Positions 41,101 to 53,491 of a stretch of 64,000 nucleotides of DNA are shown here, piece after piece. Every line of letters starts with the position of its first letter. Position 1 is the first letter of the stretch. Under the pieces are notes generated by a model that searched no databases, was not told the origin of the DNA, and worked only from the letters and a program-made list of their open reading frames with translations. Source of the DNA: Nocardia tengchongensis (GTDB taxonomy: Bacteria > Actinomycetota > Actinomycetes > Mycobacteriales > Mycobacteriaceae); contig NZ_CP074371.1 in the NCBI RefSeq assembly GCF_018362975.1, forward strand, positions 7,626,001-7,690,000, given 5' to 3'. The translations under genes were made by a program, and so were the position numbers.

Positions 41101-44100
41101 CTTCCGGGATCTGGGCTTCGACTCGTTGACCGCGGTCGAGCTCTGTCATCGGTTGAACACCGTCACCGGGTTGCGGTTGCCCGCGACTCTGGTCTTCGAC
41201 TATCCGACACCGGATGCGGTCACCGCGCACATTCTCACCCAACTCACCGACACCGGTAGCGCTGCGCCATCGGAATCGGTGTCGGCGGCGTCGCCGTCGG
41301 AGCCGGTGGCGATCGTGGGGGTGGGCTGCCGTTTCCCGGGCGGGGTGTCCTCTCCGGAGGAGTTGTGGCGGTTGGTGGTCGAGGGTCGTGACGTGATCTC
41401 GGGGTTCCCGACCGATCGCGGCTGGGACGCGATATTCGATCCCGCGCCCGGCACAGCGGGCAAGTCGTACACGAACCAGGGCGGATTCCTGTACGACGCG
41501 GCCGAGTTCGACGCCGAGTTCTTCGGGATCAGCCCGCGCGAAGCGATCGCCATGGACCCCCAGCAACGGATCCTGCTGGAAACCGTCTGGGAGGCACTCG
41601 AACACGCCGGAATCCAACCGGCCACCCTGCGCGGCAGCGACACCGGTGTCTTCGCGGGCGTGACCGACCAGTCCTACGCCGCCGGTTCGGACACCGGCGG
41701 CTCAACGGGGTCCGAGGGCTATCGATTGACCGGCGGTACGGCGAGTGTGGTGTCGGGCCGGGTGTCGTATGTGCTGGGGTTGGAAGGCCCTGCGGTGTCA
41801 GTCGATACGGCGTGTTCGTCCGGTCTGGTGGCGTTGCATCAGGCGGTGGCGGCGTTGCGCGCGGGCGAGTGTTCGCTGGCGCTGGCCGGTGGGGTGACGG
41901 TGATGCCCACTCCGTCGATGTTCGTGGAGTTTTCCCGGCAGCAGGGGTTGGCCGCGGATGGCCGCTGTAAACCGTTCGCGGAGGCTGCGGACGGAACGGC
42001 GTGGGCCGAGGGTTCGGGTGTGCTTGTGCTGGAACGGTTGTCGGATGCGCAGCGCCACGGGCATCGGGTGCTGGCGGTGGTGCGTGGTAGCGCGGTCAAT
42101 CAGGATGGTGCGTCGAATGGTTTGACCGCGCCGAACGGGCCTTCGCAGCAGCGGGTGATTCGGCGGGCGTTGGCCAATGCCGGTGTGTCCGCCGCCGAGG
42201 TCGATGTGGTGGAGGCGCACGGCACCGGCACCCGGTTGGGTGACCCGATCGAGGCGCAAGCATTGCTCGCGACTTATGGTCAGCGCGACCGTGATTCGGA
42301 ACCGGTGCGCCTCGGTTCGATCAAGTCGAATATCGGACACACCCAGGCCGCCGCCGGCGTGGCCGGGGTGATCAAGATGGTGCAGGCCCTGCGGCACGGG
42401 GTGCTGCCCGGGACCTTGCACGTGGATGAGCCGTCCTCGCAGGTGGATTGGACTGCGGGACACGCCGAGCTGCTGAGTCGGGCACGGGACTGGCCGGAGG
42501 CCGATCGTCCGCGACGGGCCGCGGTATCGGCGTTCGGTATCAGCGGCACCAATGCCCACGTCATCCTCGAACAAGCACCGGTGCGCGAGCCGGCACCACA
42601 ACCACAGACACCGATCGATGGGCCGGTGGCGTGGGTGGTGTCGGCACGGACCCGGGATGGGTTGGCGGGACAGGCATCTCGGTTGTCGACCTATCTGGGG
42701 CAGCGTCCGGAGGTGGATCCGGTGGATGTGGCCGCGACGTTGTCGGGACGTTCGCGGTTCGATCATCGTGCGGTGATCGTGGGCGGGGATCGGGCGCAGT
42801 TGCTGGACGGGCTCGACGCGGTGGCGCGGGGGCTACCCGCCGGCGCCGACGCGGTGGTGTCGGGAGTTGCCGGTAGTCACGGTAAGACGGTGCTGGTGTT
42901 CCCGGGTCAGGGTGCGCAGTGGCTCGGGATGGGCCGGGAGTTGCTGGCTTCCTCGCCGGTCTTCGCGCAGGCCATGACCGAGTGTGATCGGGTGTTCTCC
43001 ACGCTGGTGGACTGGTCGCTACTCGAGGTGCTCGACGGTGGCGAAGGCACGCCCTCGCTGGAACGCGTCGAGGTCGTGCAACCGGTGCTGTTCGCGGTGA
43101 TGGTGTCGCTGGCGCAGCTGTGGCGTTCGGTCGGTGTGGAACCCGATGCCGTGGTGGGTCATTCCCAAGGAGAGATCGCCGCAGCCCATGTGGCCGGTGC
43201 GTTGTCGCTCGAGGATGCCGCCCGGATCGTGATCCTGCGATCGGCGGCGTTGACGGCGTTGGCCGGTCGGGGCGCGATGGTGGCGGTCGGGCTCCCGGTC
43301 GAGCAGGTCGAGCGACTGCTCGAGCGGTTCGACCGGTTGGCGGTGGCCGTGGTCAACGGGCCGGGATCGACGGTGGTGTCCGGTGACATCGAACAGATGG
43401 ACTTGTTCCTGACCGAGTGTGAGCGACTCGATGTTCGCGCCCGCCGGATCGCGGTGGATTATGCCTCGCATTCTCCCCAGGTCGAACAGCTCCGCGAGCA
43501 CCTGCTCGACGCACTCACCGAAATCCGGCCGCGGTCACAGGATTCCACCGTTTCGAGGGGTTCGTTGGGGGTGGCGTTCTATTCCACCGTCACCGGCACG
43601 ATCCTGGACCCGGCTGAATTGGATGCCCGGTACTGGTTCCGCAATCTGCGGGAAACGGTGCGTTTCGAGCAGACCGTGCGGGCATTGCACCGCGACGGCT
43701 ACAGCGTGTTCGTCGAGGCGAGCCCGCACCCGCTGCTGACCGCCGACATCGAACAGATCTGCGAGGCAGCCGATCCCGGCAGCAGCACTCCCCCGGACAG
43801 CCATGACCCGGTGATCGTGGGTTCGTTGCTGCGTGGCGAGGATTGCGCGATCGCGTTCACGCGTTCGATGGCCCGATTGGATGTGTCGGGTGTGGATGTC
43901 GCGTGGGATGCGATGCGCCAGGGTCGCGGCCGTCGAATCGAGCTGCCCGCGTATGCGTTCCAGCGTCGCCGCTATTGGCTGACCTCGACCCGGACCGGCG
44001 ACGCGGCCTCGCTGGGATTGGCCGGGGCCGGGCATCCGCTCGTGGGCGCGGTGATGGAGTCCGCGGACACCGGTGCGGTGATGTTGACGAGTCGGTTGTC

Positions 44101-47100
44101 GTTGGCGTCGCAGCCGTGGCTGGCCGATCACGCGGTCCGCGGGGTGGTGTTGTTCCCCGGCACCGGGTTCGTGGAGTTGGCTCTGCGAGCCGGCGAGGAA
44201 GTCGGATGCCCGGTGCTGCGGGACCTGACGCTGACGACCCCGTTGGTGTTGACCGCCCAGACCGCGGTGCAACTGCAGGTCGTGGTCGACGACGACGGGC
44301 AGGGCGGGCGACGAGTGGTGGTGTATTCCCGTGACACCGATGACCCACAGGCCGAGTGGGTCACGCACGCCGAGGGGGTACTCGGGCGGCAGGACTCCGA
44401 TATCGCGATTCGGTTGCCGCCGGTGCGGTGTCGGAGGATCTGGCGGTGTGGCCGCCGGTGGCGCGGTGGCGGTGCCGGTGGACGATGTGTACCCGGGTGC
44501 TGGCCGATCTCGGCTATGACTACGGTCCGACCTTCCAGGGGTTGCGGTCGCTGTGGCGTCGCGGTGAGGAGCTGTTCGTCGAGGCCGCATTGCCGGATTC
44601 GGTGAGCGATGCGTCGGGGTTCGGACTGCATCCGGCGCTGTTGGATTCGGTGCTACATGCCGTGGTGATGGCTTCCGATTCCGATGGGGGTGGCGTGATG
44701 TTGCCGTTCGCGTGGTCGGAGGTGTTGCCGCATGCGGTCGGCGCGTCGGTGGTGCGGGCCCGGATCCGCCCGATCGAATCCGGTACCGGCGCGGTCGCGA
44801 TCGAGGTCGCCGATATTTCCGGGCCCAGGTGTTGACGGTCGGGTCGTTGACCTTGCGGCCGGTGTCGCCGGGACAACTGGGCGCCGCGAGCACGCGGGAG
44901 CGGTTGTGCGCGGTGCAGTGGACACCGACTCCGATCCCGAGTTCGGGGCCGGAGCCGGAGTCCCGGGGTTCACCACGATCGAGGGCTTCTTGGCGTGGAC
45001 GCGCGACGAGACCGCGTCGGTGCCGCCGTTGTTGGTGCTGGACCGGCGCGCGATCGACGACACTGCCGAGGATATGCCGCAGCGCGTCCATCGGGCGACC
45101 GGTGAGGTACTGGCCGGATTACAGGCCTGGCTGGGTGAATCACGCTTCGGCGCAAGCACGTTGGTGGTGTGGACCTGCGGGGCGGTCGCGGGTGCGGGTG
45201 AGCAGGTCGATGATCTGGCCGGAGCCGCGGTGTGGGGTTTGGTGCGTTCGGCACAGACGGAGGATCCGGGCCGGATCCGGCTCGTCGACACCGACGCAAC
45301 GGAAAGTGGATCTGGCCGGGGTGCTGGCGTGTGGCGAACCTCAGGTCATGATCCGTTCCGGCGTGCTGCACACCGCTCGACTGGTCCGGCTCCCGGCGGC
45401 GGAGGCCGGTGTGGACTCGGGTGCGGTGTCGGCGGGCACGGTCTTGATCACGGGTGGCACCGGCGGGTTGGGCTCGATGCTGGCGCGGCATCTGGTGACC
45501 GACTATGGAGTGCGGTCTTTGGTGCTGGCCAGTCGCCGCGGCCCCGCAGCGGCCGGGGCGGAGGACTTGGTCACGGAGTTGACCGAGTTGGGTGCCCGAG
45601 TGCGGATCGCGGCGTGTGATGTGTCCGATCGCAGTGAAGTCGCAGGGTTGTTGGCCTCGGTACCCCAGGACGCGCCGTTGACCGGTGTGGTGCACACCGC
45701 CGGTGTACTCGACGACGGCGTGGTGGTGTCGTTGAGCCCGGATCAGATGGACACGGTGCTGACCGCCAAGGCGGACGCGGCGTGGCATCTGCACGAGTTG
45801 ACCCGGGACCTGGATCTGGGATTGTTCGTGCTGTATTCCTCGGTCGCGGGTGTGTTGGGCACGGCGGGGCAGGGCAACTACGCCGCCGCGAACGCGTTCC
45901 TCGACGGGTTGGCCGAGTGCCGCCGTCACGATGGTCGGACGGCGACATCGATCGCGTGGGGCCTGTGGGCTTCCGGCACCGGGATGACCGAACACCTCGG
46001 TGATGTCGACACCACGCGCCTGAGCCGGGGTGGCGTGCTGGCGATGTCGGACGAAGAGGGATTGGCGTTGTTCGATGCCGCTGTGGCACAACCACGTTCG
46101 GGAGTGATCGCTGCCCGCATGGACATGACCTCGCTGGCCGCCGGTGCGCGCGCGGGCACGCTGACTCCATTGCTCGAGGGCTTGCTGCCGGGGGTCCGCC
46201 GCGCGACCGGGGTGGTGGGGGGTCTGCGGGAGCGGTTGACGGGACTGACCGATGCCGAGCGAAAGGCGTTGGTGCTGGACACTGTTCGTGGTGTGGCCGC
46301 GGCTGTGCTGGGGCACGACAGCGGAGCGGCCGTCGATCCTGACCGTAGTTTCCGGGACCTGGGATTCGACTCGTTGACCGCGGTCGAGACGCGCAATCGG
46401 TTTGAACACGGTCACCGGGTTGCGGTTTCCCGTGACTCTGGTTTTCGATTATCCGACGCCCGACGGTGTCGCCACGCACATCCTCACCCAACTCGGCGAT
46501 AACGCGGATGCCGCGGAATCGGCGGTGGTGCCGGTTTCGGGGCCGGCGTCGCTGTCCGAGCCGGTCGCGATCGTGGGGGTGGGATGTCGCTTTCCGGGTG
46601 GAGTGTCGTCTCCGGAGGAGTTGTGGCGGTTGGTGGTCGACGGTCGTGACGTGATCTCGGCGTTCCCGACCGATCGTGGCTGGGACGGGGTGTTCGATCC
46701 CGCGCCGGGTGTGGCGGGCAAGTCCTATACGAATCAGGGCGGATTCCTTTACAACGCGGGCGAGTTCGACGCGGGTTCTTCGGGATCAGTCCCCGCGAGG
46801 CGATCGCGATCGATCCGCAGCAGCGGATCTTGCTGGAAACCGTGTGGGAGCACTCGAACACGCCGGAATCCAACCGGCCACCCTGCGCGGCAGCGACACC
46901 GGCGTGTACGTCGGTGCGATGTATCACGACTACCCGCACAGCGAAACAGCCGGCGCTGTCGTGTCGGGTCGGGTGTCGTATGCGCTGGGGCTGGAAGGCC
47001 CTGCGGTGTCGGTGGATACGGCGTGTTCGTCGAGTCTGGTGGCGTTGCATCAGGCGGTGGCGGCATTGCGTGCGGGCGAGTGTTCGCTGGCGCTGGCCGG

Positions 47101-50100
47101 TGGGGTGACGGTGATGGGCCACGCCCACGACGTTCGTGGAGTTTTCTCGGCAGCGAGCGTTGGCGACGGATGGTCGGTGTAAGCCGTTCGCCGAGGCTGC
47201 CGACGGGACAGCGTTCGGTGAGGGCTCGGGTGTGCTTGTGCTGGAACGGCTGTCCGATGCGCAGCGCCACGGGCATCAGGTGCTGGCGGTGGTGCGGGGC
47301 ACCGCGGTCAATCAGGATGGTGCGTCCAACGGTTTCGCTGCGCCGAATGGGCCTGCCAGCAGCGAGTGATTCGGCGGGCGCTGGCCAACGCCGGGGTGTC
47401 CGCCGCTGAGATCGATGTGGTCGAGGCCCACGGGACGGGGACCACGTTGGGTGATCCGATCGAGGCCGGGGCGTTGCTGGCCACCTACGGGCAGGACCGT
47501 CCGGCGGATCGGCCGCTGTGGTTGGGCTCGGTCAAATCCAATATCGGGCACACGCAGGCAGCGGCAGGCGTGGCCGGGGTGATCAAGATGGTGCAGGCGC
47601 TGCGTCATGGGATCTTGCCCAGGACGCTGCACGTGGATATGCCGTCGACACATGTGGATTGGAATGCCGGGCGGGTGGAGCTGCTCACCGAGCAACGCGA
47701 CTGGCCGCTGGTCGATCGGCCGCGCCGCGCCGCGGTAAACGGCGTTCGGTATCAGCGGCACCAATGCCTCACGTGATCCTCGAACAATCACCGGTCCCGG
47801 ACTCGGTGACCGCCTCGGTCGCCGACACTCCGGCCGATGCTGGGGACGGGCCGGTGGCGTGGGTGTTGTCGGGCCGGACACCGGAAGCCTTGGCCGGGCA
47901 GGCGGGTCGGTTGTCGCAGTATCTGCTCGAGCGCCCGGATGTGGATCCGGTGGATGTGGCGAGGACGCTGGCGGGCCGGACGCGGTTCGAGCAGCGTGCG
48001 GTTGTCGTGGGCGGGGACCGGGCGGCGTTGTCGGGGGGCTTGGCCGCGGTGGCCCAAGGGCTGCCCGCCGAAGGTGTGGAGTCGGGAACCGTACGCGCAC
48101 ATGGCAAGACCGTGTTGGTCTTTCCAGGTCAGGGTGCGCAGTGGTTGGGGATGTGCCGGGACTGTCGGCCCGGTTCCCGGCGTTCGCGCAGAAGATGGCC
48201 GAGTGCGATCGGGCATTCGCTGATTTGGTGGATTGGTCGCTGCTGGACGTGCTCGCTACCGATGATGCGACGTGGCTCGAACACGTCCCAGATCGTGCAG
48301 CCGGTGCTGTTCGCGGTGATGGTGTCGCTGGCGGAGTTGTGGCGTTCGGTCGGCGTCGAAGCCGATGCGGTGGTGGGTCATTCGCAGGGCGAGATCGCGG
48401 CAGCCCATGTCGCGGGCGGGTTGTCGCTCGAGAACGCGGCCCGGATCGTGATCGAGCGGTCGGCGGCGTTGACGGTGCTGGCCGGTCAGGGCGCGATGGT
48501 GTCGGTGTTCGCACCCCGGGATCGGGTCGAGGAGTTGCTCGACGGGTTCGACGGGCTGGCGGTGGCTGTGGTCAACGGCCCGGGATCGACGGTGGTCTCC
48601 GGTGCGACCGGGCCGTTGGAGTCGCTGCTGAGCGAGTGTGAGCGTCGCGGTATCCGGGCCCGGCGGGTGGCGGTGGACTACGCGTCGCATTCACCCCAGG
48701 TCGAAAAAGCTTCGTGAGCACCTGATGCAGGTACTCACCACAGACCCGACACCACCACTCGAGGCCGGATCATCGCTCGAGACGGCATCGGCGCGGGCGG
48801 CGTTCTATTCGACTGTCACCGGCACGGTACTGGATCCGGCCGGGTTGGATGCCGACTACTGGTACCGGAATCTGCGGCACACGGTGTGTTTCGAGCAGGC
48901 GGTGCGGGCGTTGCGGCGGGATGGCCACACCGTGTTCCTCGAGGCGAGCCCGCATTCGTTGCTGGGCGTCGACATCGAACAGATCTGTGACGCATCGGCT
49001 TCCGATGGTGACCGGGACCCGGTGATCGTGGGTTCGTTGCAGCGCGGACAGGACAGTGCCCTCGCCTTCGCCCGCTCGATGGCCCGCTTGAACGTGGCGG
49101 GTGTGGATGTGGTGTGGGACGCGGTGTTCGGGGGCCGTGGCCGGCGTGTGGAGTTGCCAGGTTATGCGTTCCAGCGTCACCGGTATTGGTCGATCTCGTC
49201 GGGGGTCGCTGACGCAGCGTCGTTGGGCTTGTCGGGTGCTGGGCATCCGTTGTTGGGGGCGGTGCTGACGCCGGCGGGTTCGGGTGGCGTGGTGTTGGCC
49301 GGTCGGTTGTCGCTGGCGACACAGCCGTGGCTGGTCGATCACGCAGTCGGTGGAACGGTGTTGTTCCCCGGTACCGGGTTCGTGGAATTGGCGCTGCGGG
49401 CGGGCGAAGAGATCGGGCATCCGGTACTTGGAGAGCTGATGTTGACGACCCCGCTGGTGTTGACCGCCGACTCCGCGGTGCAGCTGCAGGTCGTGGTCGA
49501 TGGGAACGATGGGCCGGGCGGGCGACGAGTGGCGGTGTATTCCCGCGACGCAGACGACCCACAGGCCGAGTGGGTTACCCATGCCGAGGGGGTAGTCGAC
49601 CAGCAGGGTGCTGATTCTCCGAGTTCGGTTGCCGCAGGCGCGGTGTCGGAGGCGTTGGCGGTGTGGCCGCCCGCGAGCGCGGAGCGTGTGGACGTGGACG
49701 ACCTCTACGACGGGTTGAGCGATCTCGGGTACGGCTACGGTCCGGCGTTCCGGGGTTTGCGGTCGGGTGTGGCGTCGTGGTGAGGAGTTGTTCGTCGAGG
49801 CGTCGTTGCCGGATGCGGTGAGTGATGGGTCGGGCTTCGGGTTGCATCCGGCGTTGTTGGATTCGGTGCTGCATGCCACGGTGACGGCTGTGCCGGCGAC
49901 CGATTCCGGTGCCGAGGTGGTGCTGCCGTTCGCGTGGTCGGAGGTAACCCTGCACGCGGTCGGCGCATCGGCGGTGCGGGCCCGGATCTCACCGAGCGGT
50001 GCCGGTGCGGTCGCGATCGAGGTCGCCGACACCGCTACCGGGCGTCCGGTGTCGACGGTCGGGTCGTTGACCTTGCGGCCGGTGTCGCCGGGACAACTGG

Positions 50101-51947
50101 GGGCCGCGAGCACGCAGGAGCGGTTGTGCGCGGTGCAGTGGACCCCGATCCAGACCTATGCCCCGACGTCGGTGTTCGAGTCGCGGGTGTTCACCACGGT
50201 TGCGGACTTGCTGTCCTGGACCCGGGACGAGGCCGCGTCGGTGCCGCCGGTGGTGGTGCTGGACCGGCGTGAGACCGCCGACACTGCCGAGGATATGCCC
50301 GGGCGGGTGCATCGAGCGACCGGTGAGGTACTGGCCGGGTTGCAGGCCTGGCTGGGTGAATCACGCTTCGCCTCGAGCACGTTGGTGGTGTTGACCTGCG
50401 GAGCGGTCGCGGGTGCCGGTGAGCAGGTCGATGATCTGGCCGGAGCCGCGGTGTGGGGTCTGGTGCGTTCGGCACAGACGGAGGACCCGGGTCGGATCCT
50501 GCTTATCGACACCGACGCAACGACAGCGGACCTGGCCGGAGTGCTGGCGTGTGGCGAACCTCAGGTCATGATCCGTTCCGGCGTGCTGCACACCGCTCGA
50601 CTGGTCCGGCTCCCGGCGGCGGGTGCCGGCATGGACTCGGGCGTGGTGTCGGCGGGCACGGTCTTGATCACCGGTGGCACCGGCGGGTTGGGCTCGATGC
50701 TGGCACGGCATCTGGTGACCGACTACGGGGTGCGGTCGCTGGTGCTGGCCAGTCGCCGCGGCCCCGCAGCGCCTGGGGCGCAGGACTTGATCACCGAGTT
50801 GACCGAGTTGGGCGCCCGGGTACGGATCGTGGCGTGCGACGTGTCCGATCGCAGTGAAGTCGTGGAGTTGTTGGCCGCGGCACCTCAGGACGCGCCGTTG
50901 ACCGGTGTGGTCCACACCGCGGGTGTGCTCGACGACGGTGTGGTGGTTTCGTTGAGCCCGGATCGGATGGACGCGGTGCTGGCGGCCAAGGCGGACGCGG
51001 CGTGGCATCTGCACGAGTTGACCCGGGAGCTGGATCTGGGGTTGTTCGTTCTGTATTCCTCCGTCGCGGGCGTGTTGGGCACGGCGGGGCAGGGCAACTA
51101 CGCCGCCGCGAATGCGTTCCTCGACGGGTTGGCCGAGCATCGGTGTGCGAGTGGGCTGGTCGCGACATCGATCGCGTGGGGGTTGTGGGCTTCCGATACC
51201 GGGATGACCGGGCATCTCGGTGATGTCGACACCACGCGTTTGGGTCGCGGTGGCGTACTGGCGATGTCGGACGACCAAGGATTGGCGTTGTTCGATGCCG
51301 CTGTGGCACAACCTCGTTCGGGTGTGGTGGCGGCGCGCATCGATTCGGCCGCATTGGCGGCCCGTTCCCGTGCCGGTGTCCTTGCTCCGATGCTGGAGGG
51401 CATGCTGCCCACGATCCGCCGCGGCACTTCGGATGCGGCCGCTGCGGTGGGTCTGCGGGAGCGGTTGACGGGATTGACCGACGCCGAGCGAAAAGCGTTG
51501 GTGCTGGACACTGTTCGCGGTCAGGTCGCGGCGGTGCTGGGGCACGACAGCGGTGCGGCCATCGATGCCGGACGTAGTTTCCGGGATCTGGGATTCGACT
51601 CCCTGACCGCGGTCGAGACACGCAATCGGTTGAACACGGTCACCGGGTTGCGGTTGCCCGCGACCCTGGTTTTCGACTATCCGACACCCGACGGTGTCGC
51701 CACGCACATCCTCACCCAACTCGGCGATAACGCTGTCTCCGACTCTCTATCGCGCCTGGAAAAGGAGGTCATGGAGATGGTCGCGGGCAAGGGAATGACC
51801 GACGAATTCTACTCGAGGCTACTGAATTTGACACGAATCGCCGGCCGGGCGAATGAAGATCAGGACATATCGCCGTCGGAGGACGTCATGACGATGAGTG
51901 ACGAAGCACTATTGGACCTGTTGGACGACGAATTCGGCATCTCGTGA
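38199..51947 (+). CDS. Type I modular polyketide synthase A (loading + 2 modules), many frame breaks
   Basis: About 4580 aa if all breaks are bridged. Order: KS(Ala)-AT-ACP, KS-AT-DH-KR-ACP, KS-AT-DH-KR-ACP, C-terminal docking segment. It starts [20 protein letters not shown] and goes straight into the first KS, so there is no N-terminal docking helix, as expected for the first protein of an assembly line. The end ([20 protein letters not shown] and [15 protein letters not shown]) is a typical docking tail, with PKS B as the candidate partner. Single-base breaks occur near 38571, 44409, 44458, 44493, 44820, 44967, 45304, 46402, 46774, 46850, 47117, 47357, 47738, 47768, 48161, 48288, 48706 and 49766. 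In each case homology continues in the next frame with the expected residue count. Assembly error is the simplest reading; a decayed gene cannot be excluded. Confidence 0.88.
38260..41240 (+). other. PKS A loading module: KS(Cys to Ala)-AT(malonyl)-ACP
   Basis: The KS (38262-39540) has both active-site His motifs (EAHGTGT, NLGHT), but the nucleophile segment reads VDTSASSSL instead of VDTACSSSL, so the cysteine is Ala. The AT (39880-40780) has GHSVGE and [12 protein letters not shown] is the malonyl-CoA signature. The ACP (41010-41240) has the phosphopantetheine site LGFDSL. By analogy with KS-Q loading modules it would decarboxylate malonyl to an acetyl starter, with Ala in place of Gln. Confidence 0.8.
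41290..46495 (+). other. PKS A module 1: KS-AT(methylmalonyl)-DH-KR-ACP
   Basis: KS (41305-42585) has [16 protein letters not shown] and NIGHT. AT (42886-43790) has GHSQGE and YASH, the methylmalonyl signature. DH (44025-44830) has active-site [11 protein letters not shown] (HxxxGxxxxP) and LLDSVLH (DxxxH). KR (45440-46010) has GGTGGLG, LDD (B-type) and catalytic YSS/NYAAAN without the B2 proline. ACP (46270-46490) has LGFDSL. Expected product of the step: an alpha-methyl, trans-unsaturated unit. Seven frame breaks fall here. Confidence 0.82.
46550..51730 (+). other. PKS A module 2: KS-AT(methylmalonyl)-DH-KR-ACP
   Basis: KS (46560-47790) has [16 protein letters not shown] and NIGHT, but between DTGVYVG and VVSGR it is about 15 residues shorter than the other KS domains and lacks their EGYxLTG block. 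AT (48100-49000) has GHSQGE and YASH (methylmalonyl). DH (49237-50050) has [11 protein letters not shown] and LLDSVLH. KR (50650-51230) has GGTGGLG, LDD and NYAAAN. ACP (51500-51720) has LGFDSL. Ten frame breaks fall between 46774 and 49766. Confidence 0.8.
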
Positions 51948-51976
51948 GGGGTGGGAAATCAGGTATGAGGAATAAC

Positions 51977-53473
51977 ATGGATACTGCTGTCGATTACGAG
52001 ATCATTATCGTCGGCGCGGGCTTTTCGGGGATGGGCACGGCTATCGAACTGGATCGGGCCGGTGTGCACGACTACCAGATCTTCGACGCGGGCGACGGTC
52101 TCGGCGGCACGTGGCGGTGCAACACCTACCCCGGTGTCGCGGTCGACTTCCCGGTCTTCAGCTATCAGTTCTCGTTCGAGCAGCGATCGGACTGGACCCG
52201 CGTCTACTCCCCCGGCCGGGAGGTGCAGGAGTATGCGGAGCATTGCGCCGACAAGTACGGCCTTCGTTCGCGGATGCGGTTCGACACCAAGATCGACAGA
52301 ATCGTCTTCGAGGACGACGCGAATCGATGGCGGGTGACGACGGCCGCCGGCGACACCTTGACCGCCCGGTTCGTCGTCAACGCGACGGGCAGCTTTCCCG
52401 AACCGAAAATGCCGCAGTTCAGCGGGATCGAGAACTTCGCGGGGCGGGTGCTGCACACCGCGCGCTGGGACTCGTCGGTCGACCTGACCGGCAAGCGGGT
52501 CGGGATCGTCGGCACGGGAGCGTCCGGCGTACAGCTCACCTCGGCCGTCGCGCCCGAGGTCGCGAAGCTGACGGTGTTCCAGCGGACTCCGATCTGGATC
52601 GTGCCGAAGTACGACGCGCCGCTGCCCGCGCGGCTGCGCTGGGTGCTCGAGCACGTTCCGTTGGCGAAGCGCGCGCTCCGGGCGCTGAGCCAGGCCTACA
52701 TCGAGACGGTCGTCCTCTTGCCGGCCCAATATCACAAGCTGTTCCCGTTGACCAGGCTCGCCGAAGGCGGCCTGCGGCGTGAGTTGGCCGCGCAGGTGCA
52801 CGATCCGGCAGTCCGGGACAAGCTCACGCCGCGTTATGCGCTCGGCTGCAAGCCGCCGGCCTACTCGAACGAGTATCTGTCCACCTTCAACCGCGAAAAC
52901 GTGTACCTGGAAACCGATCCCATCGACAAGGTGACCACGGACGGCCTCCGCACGGCCGAAGGCGTCGAGCATGAGCTGGACGTGTTGATTCTCGCGACCG
53001 GGTTCCACCTGCCGTTCGTGTCCGGTGTGCCCTTCCGGTGCGTCGGATCCGACGGCGTCGATCTGCACGAGTATTGGTCTCGGGAACGAACGCAGGCGTA
53101 CCAGGGGGTGAGCGTGCCCGGTTTCCCCAACTATTTCTCGGTGTTCGGCCCGTACTCCTACAACGGTTCGTCCTACTTCACCATGATCGAAGCCAGCGCC
53201 AAGCACATTGGTCGCTGCCTCGGCCACGCCCGCCGGACCGGAGCGACGCGGGTGGAGGTCACTCGAGAGGCCAACGCGAGGTACTTCGACGAAATGCTGC
53301 GCCGCCGGTGGCGGCAGGTGTTCTGGCAGGACACCTGCGGCATCGCCAACGCCTACTACGTCGACGTGAACGGCGACGTGCCGCTGCGACCGACGCTCAG
53401 CGTCGAAATGGCCTGGCGCAACTCCCGATTCCCGCTGAGCGACTACCGCTTCGAGAACACGCCCGCGAGCTGA
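51977..53473 (+). CDS. Baeyer-Villiger-type flavin monooxygenase
   Basis: 498 aa from ATG 51977, with AGGA five bases upstream; an in-frame ATG at 51965 adds four residues. It has an FAD Rossmann motif GAGFSG, the complete class B fingerprint FAGRVLHTARW (FxGxxxHxxxW) and the NADPH Rossmann motif GTGASG. Such enzymes insert oxygen next to ketones or oxidise heteroatoms. The gene begins 29 nt after the PKS A stop and 18 nt before the P450, so it is an operon member and a likely tailoring oxidase of the polyketide. Confidence 0.88.
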   Translation: MDTAVDYEIIIVGAGFSGMGTAIELDRAGVHDYQIFDAGDGLGGTWRCNTYPGVAVDFPVFSYQFSFEQRSDWTRVYSPGREVQEYAEHCADKYGLRSRMRFDTKIDRIVFEDDANRWRVTTAAGDTLTARFVVNATGSFPEPKMPQFSGIENFAGRVLHTARWDSSVDLTGKRVGIVGTGASGVQLTSAVAPEVAKLTVFQRTPIWIVPKYDAPLPARLRWVLEHVPLAKRALRALSQAYIETVVLLPAQYHKLFPLTRLAEGGLRRELAAQVHDPAVRDKLTPRYALGCKPPAYSNEYLSTFNRENVYLETDPIDKVTTDGLRTAEGVEHELDVLILATGFHLPFVSGVPFRCVGSDGVDLHEYWSRERTQAYQGVSVPGFPNYFSVFGPYSYNGSSYFTMIEASAKHIGRCLGHARRTGATRVEVTREANARYFDEMLRRRWRQVFWQDTCGIANAYYVDVNGDVPLRPTLSVEMAWRNSRFPLSDYRFENTPAS

Positions 53474-53491
53474 ACACCGAAGGACAAGCAC

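Noticed and set aside
38260..51720. Long DNA repeats within PKS A as mobile elements
   Set aside because: They are the homologous KS, AT, DH, KR and ACP domains of successive modules, not transposable sequences.
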